Below are positions 26,173-35,307 of a stretch of 64,000 nt of DNA, one piece after another. Under the pieces are notes generated by a model that searched no databases, was not told the origin of the DNA, and saw nothing but the letters and a program-made list of their open reading frames with translations. The DNA comes from Corynebacterium gallinarum. Its GTDB lineage: Bacteria > Actinomycetota > Actinomycetes > Mycobacteriales > Mycobacteriaceae. Made by a program: the position numbers and the translations under genes. The stretch is from positions 1-64,000 of the forward strand of contig NZ_JACSPR010000004.1 of assembly GCF_014837045.1 (NCBI RefSeq), written 5' to 3'. The first letter of the stretch is position 1; each line of letters starts with the position of its first letter.

Positions 26173-27272
26173 CGCGCCGTCAGTCTCACCGGCACGGAGA
26201 TGTAGCCACCCAGCGGGTAGGTGGCACGCTCCGGCTCACCGTCGGGGGTGACCAGGTGGGCGTCGACAAGCGCACGGATAAAACTCCGCAGCTCCGCCAT
26301 GGATAGGTCCCTTCCCGGGCATTCGTGGGGCCCGGTTCCCCAGACGAGGTTCGCCGCGAGATTGTGCGGGTTGAAGGCGTCGGGGTCGTCGAAGACGCGC
26401 TCATCGCGGTTGGCGGAGGTCCAGTTGATGTTGATCTGCTCCCCCGCCCCGATCCGCTGGCCCCCGAGTGTCACCGGGCAGGTGGTGACGCGACGGTTGG
26501 TGACAAAAGGGCTGTCGATGCGCAGGAATTCATCGATGATCGCCTCCAGCTCCCGGTCTGACACACCGCTGCGGATGCGGTCCTGGATGGCCCGGTTGTG
26601 CGCGAGCGCCTGCACCACCACGCCGATACACAGCGCCATGGAGCTCAGGTCCCCACCGGTCCAGTTGCGCAGGATGGACACGATCTCCTCGAATTCGAGC
26701 GCTCGACCCAGTGATTCATCACGTACCAGGCTGGCGGTGACGTCCGTGATGGAAGCATCGGTCAGGCGTGGTTCCACCACCTGGCGGATGATCGCGTCGA
26801 AATCAGCGGCCACCGTCGCCAGCCTGGAATCATCACCGGAACGTGAGGCCTCGGCGTTGCGGTGCACCCACTCAACCAACCGTGGTTCGAGTTCCCGGGG
26901 CCAGCCCAGCCAGGCGGTCATCGCGCGCACAGCGAAGGTGATGCCGAGCTCCAGCGCGTCCTGCTTGTCGACGCCCCCAGTCTCCGCCACCACTTCGTCA
27001 GCAATGCTCCGGAGCGTCGGTTCCAGCTCCGCGACCACAGCCCTGGTGAGGTATCGGTCGATCAGGGAGCGGAATTCCCAGTGCTCCGCGCCATCGAGGC
27101 CGTTAGGCAGCTGAAGGAACCGGGAGGCGGCAGAGGAGAACACGTGCGGATTATTGGCCACCGCACGGGCCTCAGAATGCCCCAGGACGGTCCAGTTACC
27201 GTCCATGCGTTGCACAGGCCCCTGAAGGCGCTTCTGGTCGGTCACAGCACGTGGATCTGATCCCTGCAGCAT
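26169..27272 (-). CDS. Cytochrome P450 (bacterial class I type), function unknown
   Basis: A soluble P450 of 367 residues, a little short for the class. The haem-binding loop is WGTGPHECPGRDLSMAEL (Cys318), ExxR is EFLR at 248-251, and the I-helix has NWTGGDLSS (about 203-211), where the usual acid-threonine pair is altered to D-L-S. It would need a ferredoxin and reductase, and none is encoded nearby. A strong RBS (GGGAGGAAAGTAC) precedes the ATG. It converges on phoU and the stop codons overlap. Transcription in the same direction as pst but upstream of a bidirectional terminator separates it from pstB. Substrate cannot be inferred. Confidence 0.85.
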   Translation of the reverse strand: MLQGSDPRAVTDQKRLQGPVQRMDGNWTVLGHSEARAVANNPHVFSSAASRFLQLPNGLDGAEHWEFRSLIDRYLTRAVVAELEPTLRSIADEVVAETGGVDKQDALELGITFAVRAMTAWLGWPRELEPRLVEWVHRNAEASRSGDDSRLATVAADFDAIIRQVVEPRLTDASITDVTASLVRDESLGRALEFEEIVSILRNWTGGDLSSMALCIGVVVQALAHNRAIQDRIRSGVSDRELEAIIDEFLRIDSPFVTNRRVTTCPVTLGGQRIGAGEQININWTSANRDERVFDDPDAFNPHNLAANLVWGTGPHECPGRDLSMAELRSFIRALVDAHLVTPDGEPERATYPLGGYISVPVRLTAR

Positions 27273-27320
27273 GTACTTTCCTCCCTTTGATGTACCCGCA
27301 GTTTACCGACCCAAAGGAAA

Positions 27321-27350
27321 AACCGCCGTGCACTACTGCACGGCGGTTTT
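27321..27350. terminator. Bidirectional terminator between pstB and the P450 gene
   Basis: AACCGCCGTGCA (27321-27332) pairs with TGCACGGCGGTT (27337-27348). T-runs follow on both strands. On the minus strand it ends the pst transcript. Confidence 0.9.
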
Positions 27351-27361
27351 GTTGGTCTGGC

Positions 27362-28135
27362 TTATCCGAAGCGACCGGAGATGTAGTCCTCGGTCTCCTT
27401 GTTGTCGGGATTCTCGAAGATCTTCTTGGTCGGTCCGAGCTCCACGAGGCGACCCGGCTTGCCGGTGGCCTCCAGGGAGTAGAAGGCGGTCTGATCGGAC
27501 ACACGTGCAGCCTGCTGCATGTTGTGGGTCACGATCACGATGGTGAACTCCTCCTTCAGCTCGTGGATGAGGTCCTCCACAGCCAGGGTGGAAATCGGGT
27601 CGAGAGCGGAGCAGGGCTCATCCATGAGGAGGACCTCCGGCTTGACCGCGATGGCGCGGGCGATGCACAGACGCTGCTGCTGACCACCGGAGAGGCCACC
27701 ACCCGGCTTGTCCAGACGGTCCTTGACCTCTTCCCAGAGATTGGCACCGCGCAGGGACTGCTCAGCGACCTCCTTGAGCTTCTTCTTGTTCTTCTCACCG
27801 GAGAGCCTCAGGCCCGCGACCACATTGTCCTCGATGGACATGGTTGGGAACGGGTTGGCCTTCTGGAAGACCATGCCGATGGTGTTACGGACGGCTACCG
27901 GGTCGATCTTGGAGCCGTAGATGTTCTCGCCATCGAGCAGGATCTCGCCTTCGACGTAGGCACCCGGGATGACCTCATGCATCCGGTTGATGGAACGCAG
28001 CACGGTGGACTTGCCGCAACCGGATGGTCCGATGAAGGCGGTGACCGAACGTGCCGGGACCTCGAGGTTCACGTTCTGGACGGCGTGGAAATCGCCGTAG
28101 TAGATGTTGACATCATTGAGCTTGAGCTTCGACAT
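27362..28135 (-). CDS. pstB: Phosphate ABC transporter ATP-binding protein
   Basis: A 257-residue ABC ATPase energising phosphate uptake. Walker A is GPSGCGKST, the ABC signature is LSGGQQQRL, Walker B is [13 protein letters not shown], and the switch histidine is in IVTHNM. The PstB-specific N-terminus ([15 protein letters not shown]) is present. RBS AGGAG; 45 bp after pstA. Last gene of pstSCAB. Confidence 0.97.
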   Translation of the reverse strand: MSKLKLNDVNIYYGDFHAVQNVNLEVPARSVTAFIGPSGCGKSTVLRSINRMHEVIPGAYVEGEILLDGENIYGSKIDPVAVRNTIGMVFQKANPFPTMSIEDNVVAGLRLSGEKNKKKLKEVAEQSLRGANLWEEVKDRLDKPGGGLSGGQQQRLCIARAIAVKPEVLLMDEPCSALDPISTLAVEDLIHELKEEFTIVIVTHNMQQAARVSDQTAFYSLEATGKPGRLVELGPTKKIFENPDNKETEDYISGRFG

Positions 28136-28180
28136 CGCTGGTTTTTCTCCTGAAGGGGTGTTGCGTGAAAAAGTGTGGGG

Positions 28181-29113
28181 TTACTGCTTGACCGAGAACT
28201 TGGCCGAGATCAGTCGTGCGCCGATGTTGAGGACGAGAATGATCAGAACCAGGGTGAGGGCTGCGCCCCACAGCTTGTCCAGGGTTGCCGGTGCGGTACC
28301 GGCCTTGTACATGTCCAGCATCATCAGTGGAAGTGAAGACTGCGGGCCGGTGGTGGGGTCCCAGTTGGTGGCCTGGGTGGAACCGACGAGCACGAGGACC
28401 GGTGCGGACTCACCCATGATGCGGGCGATGGCCAGCATGACGCCGGTGACAATACCGGATAGGGCGGTCGGCAGGACGATCTTGGCGATGGTCTTCCACT
28501 TCGGCACACCCAGAGCGTAGGACGCCTCGCGCAGGTCATGCGGAACCACGCGGAGCATCTCCTCGGTGTTTCGGATGATGACCGGAACCATGAGGATGAC
28601 CAGGGAGAGGGCCACGGCGAGACCGGAGCGGTCGAAACCGAACAGCACGATCCACATGGAGTAGATGAACAGTGCGGCCACGATGGAAGGCACACCGGTG
28701 AGGATGTCCACCATGAAGGTGGTGATGCGGCCGAGTCGGTTGCCGTTGGCGTATTCGACCAGGTAGATGGCGGTGAAGATACCGATCGGGATGGACACGA
28801 CAGAGGTGATCAATGCCTGAACGAGGGTACCGATCATGGCATGCAGCGCACCGCCACCGGGCAGTTGGAGGAGCACGCCCTGCTGGGAGGTGGTCCACCA
28901 GTCAACGGTGAGGATCGGGGCGAGACCCCTGGAGATGACCGTCCAGAGCACCCACACCAGTGGGATGGCAGCGACGAACATCGACATGTAGATAAGGAAG
29001 CTGGCGAAACCATCGACGGTCTTGCGTCGGCTGGAGATATCCGAGAAGGCGGAGCTGTTCTTCAACTGCTCATCCATCCGCGGGGTGCTTACTGCGGAAA
29101 TGTTGTTAGTCAT
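28181..29113 (-). CDS. pstA: Phosphate ABC transporter permease PstA
   Basis: A 310-residue integral membrane protein with about six transmembrane segments. The BPD_transp_1 domain carries the EAA-type coupling loop near DLREASYALGVPKWKTI, which contacts PstB. It starts 15 bp after the pstC stop. Confidence 0.95.
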   Translation of the reverse strand: MTNNISAVSTPRMDEQLKNSSAFSDISSRRKTVDGFASFLIYMSMFVAAIPLVWVLWTVISRGLAPILTVDWWTTSQQGVLLQLPGGGALHAMIGTLVQALITSVVSIPIGIFTAIYLVEYANGNRLGRITTFMVDILTGVPSIVAALFIYSMWIVLFGFDRSGLAVALSLVILMVPVIIRNTEEMLRVVPHDLREASYALGVPKWKTIAKIVLPTALSGIVTGVMLAIARIMGESAPVLVLVGSTQATNWDPTTGPQSSLPLMMLDMYKAGTAPATLDKLWGAALTLVLIILVLNIGARLISAKFSVKQ

Positions 29114-29128
29114 GATGTGTGGAACCCT

Positions 29129-30196
29129 CTACTTTCCGCTGTTAACAATGCCACGCGCTGCGGCGTTGACGATGAAGGTCAAAAGGAACAGGACCAGGCC
29201 GGCTGCGATATAGGCGCCGGCGCGGGTATCGTCGTTGAACTCGGCTGCGGCGTTGGCGATGGCGGTGGCGAAGGTGGTGCCACCGTCGAAAAGCGAGAAG
29301 CGGAAGGCCGAGGACGGGGAGACCACCATGTACAGCGCCATGGTCTCACCGAGTGCGCGACCCAGACCCAGCATGGCGCCGGAGATGTAACCGGACATAC
29401 CGAATGGCAGAACGGTCATGCGGACGACCTCCCAGCGGGTGGCACCAAGGGCGAGTGCTGCCTCAACGTGCCCCTTCGGGGTCTGGACGAACACCTCACG
29501 TGCCGTTGCGGCGATGATCGGCAGGATCATCACGGCGAGGACGATGCCACCGGTGAGCATATTACGGCCGGTGGCGAATGCCGGGGAGTTGGAGTAGGTG
29601 GCGAACAGGAAGAACCCACCGGCCCAGCTCTCCAGCCAGATGTAGAAGTTGCTCAATGCAGGGCCGAGGACCTGCCAGCCCCAGAGTCCGTAGACAATCG
29701 ACGGGACCGCCGCGAGCATATCCACCGTGTAGCCCAGTGGCTTGACCAGTCGCTTCGGTGCGTAGTTAGAGAGGAAGATCGCGATGCCGAGTGCGATCGG
29801 CATGGCGATCAGCAGGGCGACCACCGAGATGAGCATGGTGGCGGCCAGAAGATTGGGGATACCGAAGCTCATCGCCTGGGTATCGGAGGTGTCCCAGGCG
29901 CCGGAGTAGGTGAAGAAGCCGACGAGCCCGCCGACGTTATTGCTGAGGGCTGGGATTGCGCGCCAGATAAGGAACGCACCGATGGCCGCGATCATCACCG
30001 TGATGATTGCCGCGGAGGCAGTAGATAAAATCTCGAAGATACGATCTCCGGGGCGTTTCACATTTCCCGATTCCTTGGCCGCGATCGGCTTGGGATTCTC
30101 GGGCTGTGCGGTGTTGCCGATGGTTGCCACTGGGTGGGTCTGAGCGTGAAGTGGATCCAGCTCATGTGACTCAGTAGCTGACTCATTTCGGGCCAT
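29129..30196 (-). CDS. pstC: Phosphate ABC transporter permease PstC
   Basis: A 355-residue permease with a hydrophilic N-terminal tail of about 50 residues, then about six transmembrane helices, and the coupling loop HVEAALALGATRWEVVRMTV. It pairs with PstA to form the phosphate channel. Preceded by a 151-bp gap containing a stable hairpin after pstS. Confidence 0.95.
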   Translation of the reverse strand: MARNESATESHELDPLHAQTHPVATIGNTAQPENPKPIAAKESGNVKRPGDRIFEILSTASAAIITVMIAAIGAFLIWRAIPALSNNVGGLVGFFTYSGAWDTSDTQAMSFGIPNLLAATMLISVVALLIAMPIALGIAIFLSNYAPKRLVKPLGYTVDMLAAVPSIVYGLWGWQVLGPALSNFYIWLESWAGGFFLFATYSNSPAFATGRNMLTGGIVLAVMILPIIAATAREVFVQTPKGHVEAALALGATRWEVVRMTVLPFGMSGYISGAMLGLGRALGETMALYMVVSPSSAFRFSLFDGGTTFATAIANAAAEFNDDTRAGAYIAAGLVLFLLTFIVNAAARGIVNSGK

Positions 30197-30306
30197 GATG
30201 GGTGTAATTCCTTAACTGACGGATAGTCGCTTCAAACATGCGATAGTTCCACCGGGCACTTTCTCTCAACCTTGTGGTCGTGGGAAGGTGCCCGGGGGAA
30301 CAGGGT

Positions 30307-30332
30307 GTGGGGTTGCCTCACGGCAACCCCAC
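30307..30332 (-). terminator. Hairpin between pstS and pstC
   Basis: GTGGGGTTGCC and GGCAACCCCAC (30307-30317 with 30322-30332) form an 11-bp stem with no T-run. It is placed to slow 3' decay or attenuate, so that PstS is made in excess of the membrane subunits. Confidence 0.7.
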
Positions 30333-30347
30333 GGTCGAGGCAGTTAT

Positions 30348-31457
30348 TTACTGGATTGCCGCGACTGCTTCGACCAGGCGGTCGTAGTGGTTGCCGGTGA
30401 CCGGGATGTAGCCGAGAGCCTCAAGGTTCTCATCCTGGGAGTCGAGTGCGACGGTCAGGAAGTCCTTGACCTGGTCGCGGGTGGTGTCGTCGTAGCCAGC
30501 GGAGCAGACGATCTCGTAGGTGGTGAGAATCAGCGGGTAGGAACCTGCGTCGTCGGCGGCGAAGAGTGCCTCGGTGTCAACGACCATGTTGTTGCCCTCG
30601 GTGAGGAACTCAAGGTTGTCCAGTGCCACGCCGACGGACTCAGCGTTGAGCTCAACCGGGCCGTTGCCGAAGTCGAGGTTGGCAATACCGAGATTCTGCT
30701 GCTGCGCGAAGCCGGCCTCAACGTAGGTGATGCCACCCTCGATTGCGGTGACCTGGGATGCAACACCGTTGGAGCCGTTGGCGCCCTCACCGACAGCTGC
30801 CGGGAAGACCTGGCCTGAGGTCTCCCACAGGTCAGGCTCAGCGGCGGTCAGGAACTTCTGGAAGTTGTCGGTGGTGCCGGACTCATCGGAACGGTAGACA
30901 ACGGAGATGTCGGTGTCGGGGAGGTCAACGCCCTCGTTCTCAGCGGCGATGGCGTCATCGTTCCACTTGGTGATCTCACCCTTGAAGATGTTTGCCACGG
31001 TAGCGGTGGAGAGGTTCAGGCCCTCAACGCCGGGCAGGTTGTAGGCGATGGCGACAGGGCCGATAACGAAGGGCAGGTGCCAGGCCTCGTTGCCATCGCA
31101 ACGGTCCATGGCCTCTGCGGCCTGCTCATCATCCATCGGGGAGTCGGAGCCACCGAAGGCAACCTGGCCACCGACGAAGTTCTTACGGCCGGAGCCGGAA
31201 CCGGACGCGGTGTAGGCGAGGGATGCGCCGTCAACAGCCTCGGAGTACTGGACACCGAAGTAGTCCATTGCAGCCTGCTGGGAGGAAGCGCCCTCACCGA
31301 CGAGCTGGCCGGAGGTGCCGATCAGGCCCTCGGTGGTGGTCTCGGCGGTGGTGCCGGTGGTGTCGGTCTCTTCGGAGTCGCCACAGGCAACGAGGGCGAA
31401 GGAGCTGACGGCCACGGCGCCAACGAGGGCAGCAGAACGCTTGAAGATGAGGTTCAC
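30348..31457 (-). CDS. pstS: Phosphate-binding lipoprotein PstS
   Basis: A 369-residue periplasm-side substrate-binding lipoprotein. The signal peptide ends in the lipobox SSFALVAC, so Cys25 or thereabouts is lipidated. The mature part has the PstS-type phosphate-binding motifs GASSQQAAMDYFG, GSGSGRKNF, GGSDSPMDDEQ and RSDESGTTDNFQKFL. The start is a GTG with GGAAAGG upstream. First gene of the pst operon, induced by phosphate starvation in relatives through PhoR. Confidence 0.96.
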   Translation of the reverse strand: MNLIFKRSAALVGAVAVSSFALVACGDSEETDTTGTTAETTTEGLIGTSGQLVGEGASSQQAAMDYFGVQYSEAVDGASLAYTASGSGSGRKNFVGGQVAFGGSDSPMDDEQAAEAMDRCDGNEAWHLPFVIGPVAIAYNLPGVEGLNLSTATVANIFKGEITKWNDDAIAAENEGVDLPDTDISVVYRSDESGTTDNFQKFLTAAEPDLWETSGQVFPAAVGEGANGSNGVASQVTAIEGGITYVEAGFAQQQNLGIANLDFGNGPVELNAESVGVALDNLEFLTEGNNMVVDTEALFAADDAGSYPLILTTYEIVCSAGYDDTTRDQVKDFLTVALDSQDENLEALGYIPVTGNHYDRLVEAVAAIQ

Positions 31458-31771
31458 AGGGAAGCCTTTCCGGTGTTGTTATACATCGTCAGAGCAACCC
31501 CGGATTGTTTCTCTGGGCCGGTTCCGACCCGTGGGTTGCTCACGGAGTAAGAACCTATGGGGCGGAAATGACCAACTAAGGCCGATCTGGTTAACGGAAC
31601 GTGAACTTAAGGATATCTTTAAGCGAATTCACTACCCGGTAAGCTCTCAATGCCCCCAGAACGCGACACGAGTCACTAAATTAGAGGTTTTTTGAGGGTT
31701 TACGCTCCCTGACTGCCCCCATTCCGGGGGATGCTCACGTTCTACCTTCATGCTCCTCATACCCTCTTCGC
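31458..31771. promoter_or_regulatory. pstS upstream region with candidate PhoR site
   Basis: The 314-bp gap carries, on the minus strand, GTTCAC-N5-GTTAAC (within 31589-31609), a direct repeat with 11-bp period. Related GTGAA/TTCAC half-sites occur at 31601-31605 and around 31628. It lies about 130-150 bp before the pstS start, broadly where PhoR binds in C. glutamicum. The remainder, toward mshD, shows no gene. Confidence 0.45.
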
Positions 31772-32644
31772 CTATTTTTCATAGACAACATGGCGTTCCG
31801 CCACCGTGAATCCCAGCTTTTCATAGGCGGCAACTGCGGAATCATTATCCGCCTCCACATAGAGAATGACCCGGCGCGCACCGCCGTTGGCCATGTGGCG
31901 CAGGCCGAGGCGGACGAGGGGATCCCCGAGCCCCTTCCCGCGGTAGGCCTCGGCAAGTCCCACCACATAGATCTCCTGGAGTTCATCGGAGTGTTTCTTC
32001 ACCCAGTGGAATCCGACGAGTTCATCCCCTTCCCAGAGGAAGAGGACATCACTCTCCTTGAACCAGGAGGCGCTCTGGGCGCGCGTCAGGCGGTTGCGGT
32101 CCCATCCGCCCTGTTCTGGATGCCAGTGGAAGGCCTCGTTGTTGGCCTTGAGCCATTTCTCCTCCACCTCATCGCGGGTGCCGGGGGCGGTCTTAAAGGA
32201 GCTGTTGGTGATTCCCGCGGGGTTGTCATAGACGGCCGCCTCACGCAGGGCGTCACCATCGATCGCCATAACCAGTAGTTCACGGGTCTTGTTCAGCCCC
32301 AGTGAGGAGGCCAGGGCCTGGGCCGGGGGAATGTCCCCATGCGCCCAGACACCGTTGGTGGGGAGGGCGTCGATAAGCTCCCTGCCGATCCCCTGGCGAC
32401 GGTGCGCCGGGTGGACGGCCAACTCGCTGGTCTCCCCATCCGTGGCGGCGAGCCCGACGATCCGACCGTCGACGGAGACCGTGTAGTGGGTGTGCCCGAG
32501 ACCCGGTTCGGCCAGTCCGCGCACGAACTGCTCCGAGAGCGCCTCGACGCCATCGATGGCCCTGACCTCCTTCAGCATGATCAGGGCCTGTTCGCGGAGG
32601 TCGCGGTGATTATAGAGGTGGGTGGTGGTGATCGATGTGTTCAT
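31772..32644 (-). CDS. mshD: Mycothiol synthase
   Basis: Acetylates Cys-GlcN-Ins with acetyl-CoA, the last step of mycothiol synthesis. The 290 residues contain two GNAT domains. The first (about 10-125) has VHPAHRRQGIGREL; the second (about 145-290) has VVGLAEAYRGKGLGDPLVRLGLRHM and the conserved C-terminal LYVEADNDSAVAAYEKLGF. ATG 32644 is preferred, having TACGCT (complement of 32652-32657) seven bases before it, which suggests a leaderless mRNA. A GTG six codons earlier is the alternative. Divergent from the DUF2993 gene. Confidence 0.93.
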   Translation of the reverse strand: MNTSITTTHLYNHRDLREQALIMLKEVRAIDGVEALSEQFVRGLAEPGLGHTHYTVSVDGRIVGLAATDGETSELAVHPAHRRQGIGRELIDALPTNGVWAHGDIPPAQALASSLGLNKTRELLVMAIDGDALREAAVYDNPAGITNSSFKTAPGTRDEVEEKWLKANNEAFHWHPEQGGWDRNRLTRAQSASWFKESDVLFLWEGDELVGFHWVKKHSDELQEIYVVGLAEAYRGKGLGDPLVRLGLRHMANGGARRVILYVEADNDSAVAAYEKLGFTVAERHVVYEK

Positions 32645-32704
32645 GGGCCCAAGCGTAGCCACTCACTTCACTCTTTGGTGGGCCCGTGCGGTAAAGATAG
32701 AGGG

Positions 32705-33478
32705 GTGCAGAAGCGGGTAGGCAGGACCATAGGGATCATCAGCATCATCGCCATCGTGGGTGTGGTGTTCTGGCTTGTTGATTCAGCCATCGCCGCCCGG
32801 GCGGAACGCACCATCTCCCGTGCGGTGGCGGACTCCGCCGACCTGGAGGTCGAACCTGCGGTCTATGCCGGCAGCGGTCTTTACACCCTCGCCCTGGTCA
32901 CGGGGGAACTCGATCACGTCAGCGTGAACATGCTGGATGTGTCGGTGCCCGGCATCGGCGTGGTCAATGCACGCACCGAGGTGCAGGAGGTCGCGGTGTC
33001 GCCCGCCCAGGTATTCTCCGGGGATCTCGAGGGGGCGCGTGCCGAGACGTTCACCCGCACACTGCGGATGGATGGTGTGGCGCTGGGTTCCCACCTTGAA
33101 ATCACGGATCTGGATATCGCCCACCCCACGGATGTCTCCCCCTCCGGTGGGATGGCCAGCGAGGCCGTGCTCACCGGCACCCCACCCGGGTACGAGGACC
33201 CCGTGAGCGTGCTGGTGACGCTGCGGCTGGTCGGGTCCGAGTTCCAGATGGTGCCCGTCGAGCTTGTCGACGCCTCCCTCCCCGACCTCACTCTCGCCGA
33301 TGTGGAATCTGCGTTCTCCTGGCGCATCGACACCCGCACACTCCCCCTGGCTGACCGTGCCATGGCCGTCTACCTGTCCGGTGGGTCCATCCACTTCCAG
33401 TCCCAGGCCCGCAATGTGGAGATCACCATGCGGGAACTGTCCCCGCTGGCGGCCCCGGAGGCGGACAGCGCGGACTAG
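32705..33478 (+). CDS. DUF2993 (LmeA-like) exported or membrane-anchored protein
   Basis: A 257-residue protein with one N-terminal hydrophobic segment (about 8-27, IGIISIIAIVGVVFWLV), then a DUF2993 domain of the LmeA type that binds lipids and in mycobacteria takes part in lipomannan maturation. Role here is by analogy. The open frame begins much earlier, but the GTG at 32705 has TAAAGA (32692-32697) seven bases upstream and gives a proper membrane N-terminus. Its stop overlaps that of the convergent lipid-kinase-like gene by four bases (CTAG). Confidence 0.75.
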   Translation: MQKRVGRTIGIISIIAIVGVVFWLVDSAIAARAERTISRAVADSADLEVEPAVYAGSGLYTLALVTGELDHVSVNMLDVSVPGIGVVNARTEVQEVAVSPAQVFSGDLEGARAETFTRTLRMDGVALGSHLEITDLDIAHPTDVSPSGGMASEAVLTGTPPGYEDPVSVLVTLRLVGSEFQMVPVELVDASLPDLTLADVESAFSWRIDTRTLPLADRAMAVYLSGGSIHFQSQARNVEITMRELSPLAAPEADSAD

Positions 33479-34569
33479 GCTGCGGTGGTGCGCACCCGCA
33501 CCGCATCGCGGACGTAGTGGAGGATATGGCGGTACCAGGCCATCATGGGCGGATTCGGGTTGACGTCGGGGGCGAACACCTCAAACGCATCCGCCACCGC
33601 GTCGAGGTGGACCTGACGGTACGCGCCGACGAACTCACCGTCGACCTGGAAACGTTGTTCCCTCGCACAGGTCAGGGTGAGGTGTTCGACATTGTCGAAC
33701 TGGATGGTGCGCCGGGCCACCAGCTTCTCGTAGCGCTTCCCGTGTCCCACTCCGATCAGATGCATCAGGGCGGCCACACCGCCGAGCCCGTGCACACTGG
33801 TGACACCGAAGAGCCCGAGCCCCATGTCGAAGGAGTTGCGGGGGTTGGTCACCACCGGTAGCGGGCCGAAGAAGGTCCACGGGTTGGTGTTGGAGGCGAA
33901 CAGCATGGGTACATTCTCCCGCCGCAGTTGCTCGCCGTCAGCGCTGACAGCCTCCACAGTGATCTTCGGCGGGTCCACCTGGGTGGACAACCAGGCGCGG
34001 GTACTCAGCAGCAGATACTGGAACGGGGAGGCGGCGAACCCCCGGGAGCGGACACGTTCCATCCGCGCGATCACATCCGCGTCGATCCCGAAACCCGCGT
34101 TCACCGCGAACCAGTGCCCCTCCCGGCCTTTCTCCCTATCCCGCCCATGTTCACTCCAGGTTCCGAGCGAGATGGTGCGCCGCAGATCCCCCCTGATCAG
34201 ATCGATGAGCATGTCCGCCGCAGCATAGGTATCAGAGGGGTAGCCCAGGGCCCGGGCGAACACATTGGCTGACCCGGTTGGCAGCACAGCCATGGCGGGT
34301 ACCTCACGCCAGTCGGTGAGCCGCTCGCCGGCGTTGCCGAGCAGGCCGTTGATCACCTCGTTGACGGTGCCATCCCCACCGGCGGGGACGATGACATCCG
34401 CATCTGCGCGGGTCATTCCCCGGACCATCTCCTCGGCATGCCCGCTGTAATGGGTGAACCGGGTCTCCAGGGTGAGTCCGTCGATGGCAAGCAACTTGGG
34501 CACCACACGGCGGAAGAGCTCTGCGGTCTGGGAGGTGGATTGCGGGTTCGCGATCAATAGGAGATGCAC
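33475..34569 (-). CDS. Diacylglycerol kinase-family lipid kinase
   Basis: A 364-residue member of the DAGK catalytic family (DgkB/YegS type). Seen: LLIANPQSTSQ at the N-terminus, VPAGGDGTVNEVINGL with the nucleotide-binding GGDGT (about 86-92), LPTGSANVFARALG, and the C-terminal beta-sandwich ending with QVDGEF. It probably phosphorylates diacylglycerol or a related lipid at the membrane. The GTG at 34569 has TACGCT (complement of 34578-34583) eight bases ahead. Only 39 bp separate it from the divergent nitrobindin-like gene. Confidence 0.85.
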   Translation of the reverse strand: MHLLLIANPQSTSQTAELFRRVVPKLLAIDGLTLETRFTHYSGHAEEMVRGMTRADADVIVPAGGDGTVNEVINGLLGNAGERLTDWREVPAMAVLPTGSANVFARALGYPSDTYAAADMLIDLIRGDLRRTISLGTWSEHGRDREKGREGHWFAVNAGFGIDADVIARMERVRSRGFAASPFQYLLLSTRAWLSTQVDPPKITVEAVSADGEQLRRENVPMLFASNTNPWTFFGPLPVVTNPRNSFDMGLGLFGVTSVHGLGGVAALMHLIGVGHGKRYEKLVARRTIQFDNVEHLTLTCAREQRFQVDGEFVGAYRQVHLDAVADAFEVFAPDVNPNPPMMAWYRHILHYVRDAVRVRTTAA

Positions 34570-34608
34570 GTTGTCCAAGCGTAGTGGGTAAACGCTAGTC
34601 TTGACTCC
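34570..34608. promoter_or_regulatory. Compact divergent promoter
   Basis: The 39 bp between two start codons contain AGCGTA (34578-34583, read TACGCT on minus) and TAGTCT (34596-34601 on plus). Each is 7-8 bases from its start codon, so the two promoters would share their upstream DNA. Confidence 0.5.
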
Positions 34609-35307
34609 ATGAGCGAAAACGACACCAACACGACCGGCGGCAATGCGGGCGTTCCCGGCCTGGGAGCGGACGCGCCATCCTTGTCCGACTCCCCCGCCAT
34701 CAGCGGGAATGACGCCGTCAACCTGGCGGCCGAGCAGGCCAAGAACACCGCCCACCGCAACATCCCCACCCTGGATGATCTGCCCATCCCCGAAGACACC
34801 GCGAACCTGCGCCTGGGTCCGAATCTGCACGACGGACTGCTCGCACTCCTGCCCCTGGTGGGTGTGTGGCGCGGTGAGGGTCAGGCTGACACCCCGGAGG
34901 GCGGGCAGTACTCCTTCGGCCAGCAGATCATCTTCTCCCACGACGGCGAGAACTACCTGTCCTTCGAATCACGCGTGTGGAAGCTGGACAGCGAGGGCGC
35001 CACCGTCGGCCCGGACCAGCGCGAAACCGGGTTCTGGCGCATCAACCTCCAGGACGAGATCGAATTCGTGTGCACCCACGCCAGTGGTGTCGTGGAGATC
35101 TACTACGGCCAGCCCATCAACGAGCGCGCCTGGGAGCTGGAATCCGCCTCCACAATGGTCACCGCCACCGGCCCCGCCACCCTCGGCCCGGGCAAGCGCC
35201 TCTACGGCCTGCTGCCCACCAACGAGCTCGGCTGGGTGGATGAGCGCCTGGTGGATGGGGAACTGAAGCCACGCATGTCCGCGCAGCTGCAGCGCATCAT
35301 CGGCTGA
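34609..35307 (+). CDS. Nitrobindin-like beta-barrel protein lacking the haem histidine
   Basis: A 232-residue protein with a disordered Ser/Thr/Asn-rich N-terminus (about 1-55) and a FABP-like/THAP4-type barrel (about 75-230) beginning with LVGVWRGEG, the GxWxGxG signature of nitrobindins. In haem-binding members a C-terminal histidine (HLxAxLxR) holds the iron; here the aligned segment reads RMSAQLQRI and has no histidine. Haem binding and peroxynitrite isomerase activity are therefore doubtful. ATG with TAGTCT seven bases upstream, leaderless type. Abuts the convergent pabC-like gene end to end. Confidence 0.85.
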   Translation: MSENDTNTTGGNAGVPGLGADAPSLSDSPAISGNDAVNLAAEQAKNTAHRNIPTLDDLPIPEDTANLRLGPNLHDGLLALLPLVGVWRGEGQADTPEGGQYSFGQQIIFSHDGENYLSFESRVWKLDSEGATVGPDQRETGFWRINLQDEIEFVCTHASGVVEIYYGQPINERAWELESASTMVTATGPATLGPGKRLYGLLPTNELGWVDERLVDGELKPRMSAQLQRIIG

